A stretch of 43,930 nt of DNA from Butyrivibrio sp. Its GTDB lineage: Bacteria > Bacillota > Clostridia > Lachnospirales > Lachnospiraceae. Positions 8,503 to 17,036 of the stretch are shown piece by piece (positions within the stretch are counted from its first letter, which is position 1; each line of letters begins with the position of its first letter). The stretch is taken from the NCBI GenBank assembly GCA_015056625.1, contig SVFY01000025.1:1-43930 (forward strand), in the 5' to 3' direction. The notes below the pieces were generated by a model, which did no database searches, was not told where the DNA came from, and was given only the letters and a program-made list of their open reading frames with translations. Both the position numbers and the translations under genes were made by a program.

Positions 8503-10215
8503 TTATCTTGGTCTGAACCCGTCCTTAATACTATCTCCAATAAGTTCTGTTCGCTCCACCATAAAGTCATAGCAGCTTCCCGGACTACAATAGTAGCTGT
8601 TAACTTCATCTATATCTGCCACGTAGACTGTAAGTCCATCCATATCCATCTCGTACATGTTTCCCTTGTCAAAATCCACAGGAATAACATAGTGACTCGC
8701 CCTAACATTGTGCTTAATAAATACTAGATCGTCCATGAAATAGTTATCGATCCAGCTGCAGAAATTAATGACGATAAGGGATGCCACAAAGCCTATTATA
8801 AGGCTTACAACCTTCTTTTTGGATGTAATATGCTCAAGGGCATCACCAAAGCTGCAAAGTGGCAACATCAGCAGAAATGCCAGACCATAGCGGATAAATG
8901 GAGCGTTAAAGAACCACATAGCCATATTAGCAAATAATGTAATATAAAACAGTACAACTGCAGGATTTACCTTTTTTTCTTTTATCCTTACAAAAAGGCC
9001 AAATAGCGCTAATACAGCCCCCACGAACTGTGAGTATATCAGCATCACTTCATAGTGCTGTTTTTCGCTCCACCACCCTGGAAGCCAGGAAGCTAAACCT
9101 TCATCAACTCTGTTCACATCATAAAGGCACCTACCCCAAACTTTGATCTGGTCAGCATCCACCTTCATGTATTCTGCAGGTATCTTCCACACAACATTAA
9201 AAAGGTCTATTGATGAAACCGGGTAAAAGAGCCAACCTGACAGGATCACATTTCTTATCATGTAAGGGAGGAAGGAAATAAATCCCACCAGTAAAAACAT
9301 AGCAAATTCCTTATATTTCTTTTCCCTTATCAAAAGAACTGCAGGAAGGATCGCCAGTACCACCAGCAGAGCCGCAGAGAGCTTCATGCTGACTGTAAAT
9401 ATGGCAAGTACTGACAGATATCCATAGAAGGCAATGTCTTCGTTCTTATCTTCTCGCTCCTCAGCGTAGGTGATCCACTCGCACAGCACGTAAAGCGTCA
9501 TGAACATGGTGCCATAATCAGTGGCAGGAGACTGAAGCCCTGTCATATTGGTGAGGGCATAGATAATAACAGCTATTCTTGCAAGATCTCCGCCGTGACG
9601 CCTATGGTCCCTGAACTTAAACAGTCCATCAGCTGCATAACATGTAAATAACACCATGAAAAATCCAGTCATAGTGTGGAGAGGAAATGGAAGCAGAAAA
9701 CTCAGAGTAAAGAGCGCACATAAAGGAAGATACGAACTGTTATAAGCATAGTGAAGCTGCAGGTTTCCAAGCCCCTTAAGTACTCCGTACTCTTCCAGCA
9801 TCCTGATGGCCTGGGCGTGATAAATCCCAGTATCGTAGTGGAAGGTGCCATTAGCTGTAAAAAACGCCGCCAGCAAAATGATCCCTGCAAAGAGGAGTAC
9901 TCTGTCCGCTGTCAGTTTAGCTGTAGACATCCTGCAGATTTCTACCAGTTCTTTTCTAAAGAAATATCCCAAAGCGCAGGCAGCAAGCAGCATTATCACA
10001 TGGCACACAGCGCCAACCTTATAGAATATGCTGAAAAACTCAGCATAGACTGTAAGAGTTACAAGTCCTGTGACACAAAGGCCCGTAACTCCAAAATGCC
10101 CATTTTCAGCAAAAGAAGGCACAGGCATCACCTTCGACAGTGCCCTGTTGACCGCCATTCCAACAACCAGGCTAATTACAAATATGTAAATCCAGCTAAT
10201 CAAAGTTATCAACAT
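8503..10215 (-). CDS. Polytopic membrane protein resembling LIC_10190-type GT-C proteins
   Basis: 570 aa. Several helices lead to 'FHYDTGIYHAQAIRMLEEYG' at about residue 125, then 'GNLQLHYAYNSSYLPL'; this Asp-Thr-Gly-x-Tyr-His pattern with an 'AYNSS' follow-up resembles the LIC_10190 group of membrane proteins from polysaccharide loci. Helices continue to about residue 480, ending in a short soluble tail with 'DFDKGNMYEMDMDG'. ATG 10215 has GGAG 10 nt upstream and lies 7 bp after the CotH gene's stop. The sugar-transfer role is inferred. Confidence 0.75.
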   Translation of the reverse strand: MLITLISWIYIFVISLVVGMAVNRALSKVMPVPSFAENGHFGVTGLCVTGLVTLTVYAEFFSIFYKVGAVCHVIMLLAACALGYFFRKELVEICRMSTAKLTADRVLLFAGIILLAAFFTANGTFHYDTGIYHAQAIRMLEEYGVLKGLGNLQLHYAYNSSYLPLCALFTLSFLLPFPLHTMTGFFMVLFTCYAADGLFKFRDHRRHGGDLARIAVIIYALTNMTGLQSPATDYGTMFMTLYVLCEWITYAEEREDKNEDIAFYGYLSVLAIFTVSMKLSAALLVVLAILPAVLLIREKKYKEFAMFLLVGFISFLPYMIRNVILSGWLFYPVSSIDLFNVVWKIPAEYMKVDADQIKVWGRCLYDVNRVDEGLASWLPGWWSEKQHYEVMLIYSQFVGAVLALFGLFVRIKEKKVNPAVVLFYITLFANMAMWFFNAPFIRYGLAFLLMLPLCSFGDALEHITSKKKVVSLIIGFVASLIVINFCSWIDNYFMDDLVFIKHNVRASHYVIPVDFDKGNMYEMDMDGLTVYVADIDEVNSYYCSPGSCYDFMVERTELIGDSIKDGFRPR

Positions 10216-10222
10216 AATGACG

Positions 10223-12352
10223 TCACTCCCAGCCTTTTTCCATATCCTGCTCTAAATATTCACGGAATATTTCCGGTCTTCTTTTAAAGAAATCATCGAG
10301 CCTGTTAAGGTCCTTTTCATAATCAGCCTCAGTGTAATCGATCCCTTCAAACCTGCGAACTGAAGCGATGTTCTGCTGTCTGTATTCCTTGTCATATTGG
10401 ACAAGATACTCATGCATATGCTCATAGGAAAATGTGGTATCCATGAGCTCCAACATCCTGTTATAGAACTTCTCATTGAACTCCTCATTGGCATACAGAT
10501 ATCCTGGAAGGTAGAGGCCTTCACTTGCCCTGAAATAGTCAAAGGTATTGTTCTCTGGATCCTCGCAGGTAACATCAAGATCATATACTACCCAGCGCCA
10601 CTTACCATCAAGCTCATCTGTTCCAAGGTCAGCAGCACTTCTCCACAGCACCTGATTGTGCCTTGGCTCGATGTCTCCATCGTCAAAATATAAAAGAGCA
10701 CAGTAATAATCGATCAGGTTATCTATATCCACCATCTGGCAGATCATGTCATAGATCTCGCCTTCAGAAGCATCCGAGTAAGTGATAAAATCTACAAGAT
10801 AGTTGTAACTGCTTAAGGCGTCATCTCCGCCGTATTCAGCTTCATTATTCTGAATCAGCCACAGGTCACTTTCAGATAATCTCAGCTGATCAAAGAAATA
10901 ATTGGCGTCATACTGCTGCCTTAAATTGTAAGCTCCCCAGTATTCACCATTTATAAACACAGCCTGCATTTGAGAGTCCTGATACAAGATCCCCAGCTCT
11001 CCCAGCATCTTGTGCATCATTGGCTCCTTGAACCAGATGCGGTTATCACTTCTTCTAAGTCTTACCTTTCGCTCGTTATCAGCAAAAAAGCCATTAGTAA
11101 AGGTGTCACTGCCATCATAGATATCCCTTGCATAAAGGTTCATTGACTTCTGGTACAGATACCTTGTGGACTCTCCCGCTATCCTTACTCCAACGTTCTG
11201 GGTATAAACAAACTCATGGCCTGCATCAAACACCGACATCTGAGCTTCTTTTTCAGATTCTCTGCCTGAGTAAAAGGCGTTGGTAAACTCATATCTGTAA
11301 TGGCCTACGCCGTTGGCATCCACAATGGAAACAGGAACCTCTTCGTCAGGAAGATTCTCATAGCCGCCCATGGCCTTGAACTCATCATACTTTTTTCCCA
11401 TGGCAAAAATGCCACTTTCATACCCAAAAAGCGATTCCGGATCAAAGACCAGCGAAATTATCCTTACATTGTCGTAGATGTCCTTGTCCTCAAAGCCACA
11501 GAAATAGCTGTGGGTAACAACCTCACTCTTTTTCCCGGTGAAACGATCAACTGCGATGGCTCTTACAACGTTACACTTATCAACCTTGTAGGAAGGCGGA
11601 ACGTAAGTTGGATACATCTTCTGGTTCACGTAATAGTTTTCATTTTGAGAGGCATCCTCAAGAGTTATGCTGCCCCTGTAAACCAGCGAATCCTCGGAAG
11701 GAATACTGCCATCCAAAGTGTAATATATCTTTTGCCATGGATAGGCGCTTATCTTAAGGGTAGTACCCACATCATAAAAACCATCTTCCAGGGAAAAGAC
11801 AGGGCTGTCTGCAAATTCTGTCTGCAAAACTAACGCTTTATCATTACTGCTTCCAGGTGTGGCAGTAGCTGTTACAAAATGCCTTCCGCCATCTGTCTGT
11901 CTTGAATAGGTCTGATCGTACTTAAGCGCAGGGACCTGAACTGTATCAATGCGCTTTTCGTTTTCATCAGATAAAAAGAGCGTCTCTCCGTCTTTTGATA
12001 CTCCAAAGTCAGCGTGAAGGGCTCCTTCAGTTCCCGCTCCGGATAGCCATACCATCAGGTATCCGCCAGCTGGAACAGACTCCTCAACCCGGTACTTGCA
12101 TGGATCATCCCGATCATCAGACAAATAAACAGGATAATCTGTATCGCTGTCTGTGGGGTTATACAGTTCCACATAATCAAAATACTGATGTCCTTCGTCG
12201 TAAACAACTGAGAAGTTATTGGAGCACACTTCGTTGATGACTACATGAGAGTAAGAGGCGTCATCCTCCGAGGCTGAACTGACCCCAGCTATTATCAAAA
12301 GCGTCAATATGCTAATGCAGGCTATTAAAATTGAAAGCTTCTTTTTTGTCAT
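10223..12352 (-). CDS. Secreted CotH-kinase protein with lamin-tail domain
   Basis: 709 aa from ATG 12352 (GTG 12367 would add five residues). The order is a signal peptide ('LSILIACISILTLLII' to about residue 27), a lamin-tail domain (~33-160, 'VVINEVCSNN', 'DYVELYNPTDSD'), a chitobiase-C-terminal/Fn3-like segment (~180-265, 'IYYTLDGSIPSEDS') and a CotH domain (~285-690). Key residues: 'GESTRYLYQKS' near 390, 'RHNQVLWRS' near 565 and 'WRWVVYDLD' near 585. CotH-family proteins are ATP-dependent kinases in spore coats; bacterial LTD-CotH proteins are secreted and poorly characterised. It sits inside a polysaccharide operon, 7 nt after the stop of the DUF6056-like gene. Its target may be a surface glycan or glycoprotein; that is inference, and an extracellular ATP source is not obvious. 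Confidence 0.88.
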   Translation of the reverse strand: MTKKKLSILIACISILTLLIIAGVSSASEDDASYSHVVINEVCSNNFSVVYDEGHQYFDYVELYNPTDSDTDYPVYLSDDRDDPCKYRVEESVPAGGYLMVWLSGAGTEGALHADFGVSKDGETLFLSDENEKRIDTVQVPALKYDQTYSRQTDGGRHFVTATATPGSSNDKALVLQTEFADSPVFSLEDGFYDVGTTLKISAYPWQKIYYTLDGSIPSEDSLVYRGSITLEDASQNENYYVNQKMYPTYVPPSYKVDKCNVVRAIAVDRFTGKKSEVVTHSYFCGFEDKDIYDNVRIISLVFDPESLFGYESGIFAMGKKYDEFKAMGGYENLPDEEVPVSIVDANGVGHYRYEFTNAFYSGRESEKEAQMSVFDAGHEFVYTQNVGVRIAGESTRYLYQKSMNLYARDIYDGSDTFTNGFFADNERKVRLRRSDNRIWFKEPMMHKMLGELGILYQDSQMQAVFINGEYWGAYNLRQQYDANYFFDQLRLSESDLWLIQNNEAEYGGDDALSSYNYLVDFITYSDASEGEIYDMICQMVDIDNLIDYYCALLYFDDGDIEPRHNQVLWRSAADLGTDELDGKWRWVVYDLDVTCEDPENNTFDYFRASEGLYLPGYLYANEEFNEKFYNRMLELMDTTFSYEHMHEYLVQYDKEYRQQNIASVRRFEGIDYTEADYEKDLNRLDDFFKRRPEIFREYLEQDMEKGWE

Positions 12353-12359
12353 AGTAATC

Positions 12360-13835
12360 TTATTCACTTCTAGTATTAACTATAGAATTAAGGCCATATG
12401 CCCAGGAAACAGCTTTGTTACCCCGGTCATCCTTATTATCAGACAAAAAGAATGCATAGAAATTTCTTATGTCTTCAGGAGTAAGACATACGTCAACTTC
12501 AACATCTTCGCCCTTCCTGTTTTCAAGGTCATTATAAAGAGCTATGGTCTTATCATGATATTCCTGGTACTGCCTGTCAAAGAGCTGCTTATTTATCTTG
12601 GCTACGGTATACTCTGTTGGCTGATAATCAGTTGTGACAGCAAGGATCAAAAAAGCTATCGCAAAAACTATTACCGTTGGAACCCTTCCCTTAGTTTCTC
12701 TAAGGGCGTTCCATACAGCATATCCAATTACTGCAGCAAGATTTCCATAGACAACAGCAATGGAAAAGATCGTAACGAACAGGCACCTGTTGGGGATCCA
12801 TGCCACATTATAGCCATACACCACAGGGAATATGGTAATAAATGGGATTGCCAGTGCAAGGATACTTACACCAAGGTACACTGCCCTGTTAACAGAAACC
12901 TTTCCTGCCAGAAGTGCTCCGCAAAGAGCAAAAGCCAAAAGTATCAGCGCAAAGTTCTTGCTAAGGATGAGCCACTCAAAATTGCCCTTAAACACTTCAA
13001 AAGTATATCCTATGGTGGTCATAAGCCCTCTGTCTGCAGCGGACTCAACTCCCTCTCTTATGCGGTAGCCTGGTGCAGCCACGTTGATCAATGTTCCAAG
13101 AAAAGCTGATATAAATATGATCACTGCAGGAATGCTCAGCTTTTTGTGCACAAGCAGCTGGTACAAAAGTACAAGCAGCAGAATATAACACATCATTCCG
13201 CCGATTGGCAGCACGCCTCCTGCGGCAAGCAGTGCCATTACTGAGGCAAATATTGTGAGAAACAGCTTCTTTTTGGTCTTGCCCGCTGTAAGGATAAGGC
13301 TTGCGACAACTACCAGATTCATAAAGGAAACAGGAAAGCTATAGTTCGTTGCTCCTGTGTACCAATAGAAGGTCTCTGCAAAGGCATCATACTGTGTCAT
13401 CACAAAGATAACAATAAATGTAAACAGCAGAAACAGGGTTCTGTTTTTTTCTTGTAATATCCTGCCCAAAAGAGTCCTTATCAGGATCACAACTGTATAG
13501 AAAAAGAATACAGAATTAAGGATCATGATCACTCTTAAAAGATCATAATCATGAAAGCTTGCAGGATTAAACAGAGCAAGGAAAAACAGCGAATATGCTC
13601 CCTGATGGTTTAAAAACATAAAAGCATTGTAATCCCAGGCAGCCTTAACTTGCTCCAAAAAGCCGGCCTTTATTACCCCTGTATTCTGAGCATGCCAGAA
13701 ATCATCTGATACCAGCACTGTGTAGGCTGAAGTCCTTATTACAGTACCAGCCATCAGCAGTATCCCTGCGATCAGCAATAGGTTAAATAAATGTCTTACT
13801 ATATTTTGCTTGTTATTCTGAAGGTTTTCACTCAT
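12360..13835 (-). CDS. Polytopic membrane protein, DUF6056-like
   Basis: 491 aa. One helix, then 'LVSDDFWHAQNTG' (acidic pair), 'NHQGAYSLFFLALFNP', more helices and 'ETFYWYTGATNYSFP'. The 'F-Y-W-Y-(T/S)-G-A-x-N-Y' element is shared with the protein at 35746-37305, so they are paralogues; I assign both to the DUF6056-like group with moderate certainty. A soluble C-terminal stretch starts around residue 415. ATG 13835 has AAGGA at 8 nt and overlaps the upstream stop as ATGA, a classic coupling arrangement. Probable GT-C enzyme using a polyprenyl-linked sugar; acceptor unknown. Confidence 0.78.
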   Translation of the reverse strand: MSENLQNNKQNIVRHLFNLLLIAGILLMAGTVIRTSAYTVLVSDDFWHAQNTGVIKAGFLEQVKAAWDYNAFMFLNHQGAYSLFFLALFNPASFHDYDLLRVIMILNSVFFFYTVVILIRTLLGRILQEKNRTLFLLFTFIVIFVMTQYDAFAETFYWYTGATNYSFPVSFMNLVVVASLILTAGKTKKKLFLTIFASVMALLAAGGVLPIGGMMCYILLLVLLYQLLVHKKLSIPAVIIFISAFLGTLINVAAPGYRIREGVESAADRGLMTTIGYTFEVFKGNFEWLILSKNFALILLAFALCGALLAGKVSVNRAVYLGVSILALAIPFITIFPVVYGYNVAWIPNRCLFVTIFSIAVVYGNLAAVIGYAVWNALRETKGRVPTVIVFAIAFLILAVTTDYQPTEYTVAKINKQLFDRQYQEYHDKTIALYNDLENRKGEDVEVDVCLTPEDIRNFYAFFLSDNKDDRGNKAVSWAYGLNSIVNTRSE

Positions 13836-15754
13836 TCAGCAGTTCCTTTTCGTCTCAATATCATATTCATATATAGTGCAACTATTGTAGGTAAAATGTA
13901 GATCACCGCCCACCCATACCTTGGCTGAGTATCGATAAGTGGTGACATCAGCACAAATGCAAGTGAAAGCCATATAGGTAAAAGAGCCAGCCTTCCTGCG
14001 TGAAATTTGTTGTCCTGCATAAGTCGCCTCAAAATAAAAACTACGTATACATAAATTGCCAGATTGTTCATAATTGCTATAAACGGAAGCTGATTCAGCA
14101 TTCTGTACATACTGCTGACCATGATCGGAAATCCCTGCATAGCCTTAGGAACATGAATATTGATCCATTCCTGAAATTCATCGGTGGCAACTGTTCTTCC
14201 CTCGTAGCAGTCCTGATTATATACAACGTTATCATAGTCAGGCATGAAGATAAAATAGTTCTGATTCCAGGTGGCCTCTATATAGCTCATTGGGTGCTTA
14301 AAGAATTGCCTGATCCACAGTTTAAAATATGGAACCAGATTGCTGGTATCCTCATCCAGGTACAGGCTTTTGATATCATCAGCACAGATCGGATCGTAGG
14401 AAGTTGGAAAATATCTCCAGTCAAAGGTAGCCTGCAGTACCTCAAGTTCCTCGTCAGTCAATTCCTCATAATGCTCTTTTACGTACCTTGCAGTCTGCTG
14501 GAACGGCAGACAAAATGCCTCCCTGATGGGTCCGGGAACCACATTGTACCTGACTGTGATTGCATGCTCAACCATTCCGCTTATGGCAAGCGGCAAAACA
14601 AGAGCCGCCAATATGTAAAAGCTGAACTTCTCCCTGTTTTTCCCAACAAGCCGTATCAGCCAGATTATAGCAAGTATGAAAGACACAGCCACATAGATGT
14701 AAAGGCCATTTTTCCTGCACAGTATCATAAGTACTGCTCCGTAGTTCCAGGCAACAAATAGCCAAAAGTTCTTTTTAAAACCAAACTTCAGATCCTTTAA
14801 AGTCACAACTTCGATGATACAGATGGTCCAGATAATATAGCCGATCATGTGAGGGTAGTCTTTTATGACCCAGGCTGCATTTCCAGTAAAATACGGCGTG
14901 AAGCAGTAAAGCACCATAGTAAAAAGCCTGAACCAAAGAGCCGTCTTCCATTTGTACATCTCGTATAAGGTAAATGCCAGTACCAGTGCCATTGACGCTG
15001 ACTCAACCACTCTGAAGATAAAGAGTCCTGCGTTGGCGCTGTTAAAAAGCGTAATGCCCATATTGGTGAAGCTGCCAATCAGCCATGTGTGGAAAATGGG
15101 CTGCCAGCTTGAATAAGGAAGCTGCCCAAAATAAAACTGAAGCTGATTCCAGTCATCTGATCCAAGAGCCGCTGGATATCTCAATATCAGGTGAGGGATC
15201 CACAATCCATAAATTACCAGGAACACCGACCAAAACGGGTGCTTGTGGTAAAAAGATCTAATACGTAAGAATCTATCAGTCTTAATGACAAATACCTTGT
15301 CACTATTATTCATCAGGTAAACAACCAGCCTGATAAACAGTTTAAAAAGATAATAGAATCCAAAAAAGATGATAAATGCCTTTAAAAGATTAAAAAGCGG
15401 ACTTACCAGCACCTTAAGCGAATCAGCCTGCCTAAAGGCCCTTCCTCCCACATACATTACTGAAAAGAATGCAGCAAGGCGCCCTTCATGGCTTACTGCT
15501 CCAAGCCTTCTCTTTTCTCCAAAGACTTCAGAAAATATAAAGAAAAAGGCTATTGCCAGAACTGTTATGACAAATGCTCTTCCAGAAAAGGCGTCAGTTG
15601 TATACTCAAACACCTTAAAGAGGCCCCTGCGCAGCGGATCTCCAATATGAGATTCGTAAGGGTCCTTTGTATCAAAAGAAATAAAAAGTGATGCTGCAGA
15701 AAGAAATCCCGCCGCCATACATTTTATTTTAGGATAAGGTTCTGATGTTTTCAT
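13832..15754 (-). CDS. Polytopic membrane protein, DUF6020-like
   Basis: 640 aa, the longest membrane protein in the window. Four or five N-terminal helices precede 'ALGSDDWNQLQFYFG' (~residue 205) and 'SSWQPIFHTWLIGSF', the family landmarks shared with 3497-5305. Further helices follow to about residue 400, then a large outside domain (~410-545, with many Asp, Tyr and Trp) and three or four closing helices. ATG 15754 follows GGAGA by 9 nt. It is separated by 48 bp from the upstream SGNH-like gene and overlaps the downstream gene by 4 nt. Likely lipid-linked-sugar-dependent transferase; this is inferred. Confidence 0.78.
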   Translation of the reverse strand: MKTSEPYPKIKCMAAGFLSAASLFISFDTKDPYESHIGDPLRRGLFKVFEYTTDAFSGRAFVITVLAIAFFFIFSEVFGEKRRLGAVSHEGRLAAFFSVMYVGGRAFRQADSLKVLVSPLFNLLKAFIIFFGFYYLFKLFIRLVVYLMNNSDKVFVIKTDRFLRIRSFYHKHPFWSVFLVIYGLWIPHLILRYPAALGSDDWNQLQFYFGQLPYSSWQPIFHTWLIGSFTNMGITLFNSANAGLFIFRVVESASMALVLAFTLYEMYKWKTALWFRLFTMVLYCFTPYFTGNAAWVIKDYPHMIGYIIWTICIIEVVTLKDLKFGFKKNFWLFVAWNYGAVLMILCRKNGLYIYVAVSFILAIIWLIRLVGKNREKFSFYILAALVLPLAISGMVEHAITVRYNVVPGPIREAFCLPFQQTARYVKEHYEELTDEELEVLQATFDWRYFPTSYDPICADDIKSLYLDEDTSNLVPYFKLWIRQFFKHPMSYIEATWNQNYFIFMPDYDNVVYNQDCYEGRTVATDEFQEWINIHVPKAMQGFPIMVSSMYRMLNQLPFIAIMNNLAIYVYVVFILRRLMQDNKFHAGRLALLPIWLSLAFVLMSPLIDTQPRYGWAVIYILPTIVALYMNMILRRKGTAE

Positions 15755-15802
15755 TTATAATCATCTCCATTAGATCTCATCGCTATACAAGGCTTCCTGG
15801 TA

Positions 15803-16912
15803 TCACCAGTCCCCCGAAAAGAGCTCATCATAGTCAAAGCTCTCCACAATTTTCCTCATCTTATCAAGGGCTACCTTCATATCTTCTGATGACCTTATCT
15901 CATAGTCACCACTTCTAAAACATTCTACCATAAACCTGTTTATCTCAGGCTTGTAATGGGAATAATCCGCATAATTATTAAGATCCGTCACCTCATCCAT
16001 GGTCTGGAAATAAAACAGGTGGACGTTGTCATATTTAAGCAGCTGATCTGCCACATACTGGTACTGATAAAACGCAGCATCATAGAACCCCTCCTGCTGT
16101 AAATTGTGCCAGTAAAGGATGCTGTAAGGCGGGAAAAAGAAGTAAAACTGTGTCTCAGTGTGTCCTGCCACAAAAGGCAGAATATTCTTTTCAAGATTTG
16201 CCTCTGTCGCAGGCAGAACATCTTCCGCTTTATAGGTTTTATCAGACTTTTCCGGTTCTTCATAGGTGTGCATCACCCACTGAATGTTGTAGTAGTCCGG
16301 AGTCCACCAGCTTGCATAGATTTCGGACAGATCAGAGCCCTTACCCTGCACCACAGGGCGAAGGATATACTGAAACAGCACGTCCTTGTTGAGCACATAC
16401 TTTACATCATTTAATGGATTTCTGTCATAGAGATATTCAGGCAGCGGATACTTGGTCTCCTCAGTATCTGCCGTCATTGTAGGAATATCCATGGCAAAGA
16501 ACACTGCCCCCATATCCTGACGTTGTCTTGCGTAGGTGCTATCATCAAATACTATGGACAGAATATTGTAATCGTCCTTGGGATATGCTCCGCTGTAGCT
16601 GAGCTTGACTGTGTCATATCCCAGTAGTTCTTTGAAGTCATCCGTGTCAAAGTTTACCGTCATGGAGGATCCGATAATGCATCCGTTGTAGTCCATGTGG
16701 GTAGCCATTCCAGGGTTCTGGCTCAGCTGATTGTCAACCACATAGGGAAAGCCTGACAGCGGCGTATGATAGTGAAAGAAAGGATCCACATATATCACCA
16801 GGGCAGCACACATTGAAAGGGCTGCTACCACAATAAATACAAGTATCACCAACAATGATCTATTCTTTTTTTCTGCTGTTTTGCAAATCTGGTGTTTTTC
16901 TGATTCTGACAT
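15803..16912 (-). CDS. Membrane-anchored SGNH-like protein, partner of the MBOAT at 17037
   Basis: 369 aa. A short cytoplasmic N-terminus, one membrane anchor ('LLVILVFIVVAALSMCAALVIYV', ~20-42), then an extracellular domain. It shows 'IIGSSM' (~residue 80; Ser as candidate nucleophile), 'SYSGAY' and a C-terminal 'NYADYSHYKPEIN' carrying an Asp-x-x-His pair. This is the arrangement of AlgJ/AlgX- and DltD-type proteins that receive acyl groups from an MBOAT and pass them to a polymer. ATG 16912 lacks a clear Shine-Dalgarno sequence and lies in the first of three near-identical 14-bp repeats (16905-17032). Acyl transfer is likely but the acyl group and acceptor are unknown. Confidence 0.72.
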   Translation of the reverse strand: MSESEKHQICKTAEKKNRSLLVILVFIVVAALSMCAALVIYVDPFFHYHTPLSGFPYVVDNQLSQNPGMATHMDYNGCIIGSSMTVNFDTDDFKELLGYDTVKLSYSGAYPKDDYNILSIVFDDSTYARQRQDMGAVFFAMDIPTMTADTEETKYPLPEYLYDRNPLNDVKYVLNKDVLFQYILRPVVQGKGSDLSEIYASWWTPDYYNIQWVMHTYEEPEKSDKTYKAEDVLPATEANLEKNILPFVAGHTETQFYFFFPPYSILYWHNLQQEGFYDAAFYQYQYVADQLLKYDNVHLFYFQTMDEVTDLNNYADYSHYKPEINRFMVECFRSGDYEIRSSEDMKVALDKMRKIVESFDYDELFSGDW

Positions 16913-17032
16913 GGGTTTTTTCTCTATATTCTTAGCAAATATATCTATTTTCTCATTCTGACATAGGTTTTACGGAAATCTTGATAAAAATACTTAACTA
17001 TACTTATATTTCTACCAATCTGACATGGGTTT
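16905..17032 (-). repeat. Three direct copies of the start-codon region upstream of the SGNH-like gene
   Basis: The 14-mer TCTGACATRGGTTT occurs at 16905-16918, 16957-16970 and 17019-17032. Read on the minus strand each is AAACCYATGTCAGA. The first copy contains the real start codon of the SGNH-like gene (ATG 16912). The other two give tiny frames: ATG 17026 encodes MSDW then TAG, and ATG 16964 encodes MSE then TGA. The copies lie in a 124-bp AT-rich gap, the largest gene-free spacer inside the 25-kb minus-strand train. I see no convincing promoter or terminator in it. Confidence 0.7.
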
Positions 17033-17036
17033 CACA

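Noticed and set aside
9751..10287. 178-codon open frame on the plus strand
   Set aside because: It lies opposite the 570-aa membrane protein gene, has no ribosome binding site, and its composition (many Lys, His, Cys, Gln, Ser) is that of an antisense shadow.
12309..14761. Plus-strand frames of 266 and 253 codons (12309-13109, 14000-14761)
   Set aside because: Both are antisense to well-supported membrane protein genes and resemble no family.
15797..15812. Small hairpin (CTGGT/ACCAG) after the SGNH-like gene
   Set aside because: Only 5 bp, no T-run, and it overlaps the stop-codon region; not a convincing terminator.
16913..17036. Internal promoter in the 124-bp gap
   Set aside because: TATAAG- and TATAGT-like hexamers occur but without a -35 at proper spacing; the AT-rich sequence makes chance matches likely.
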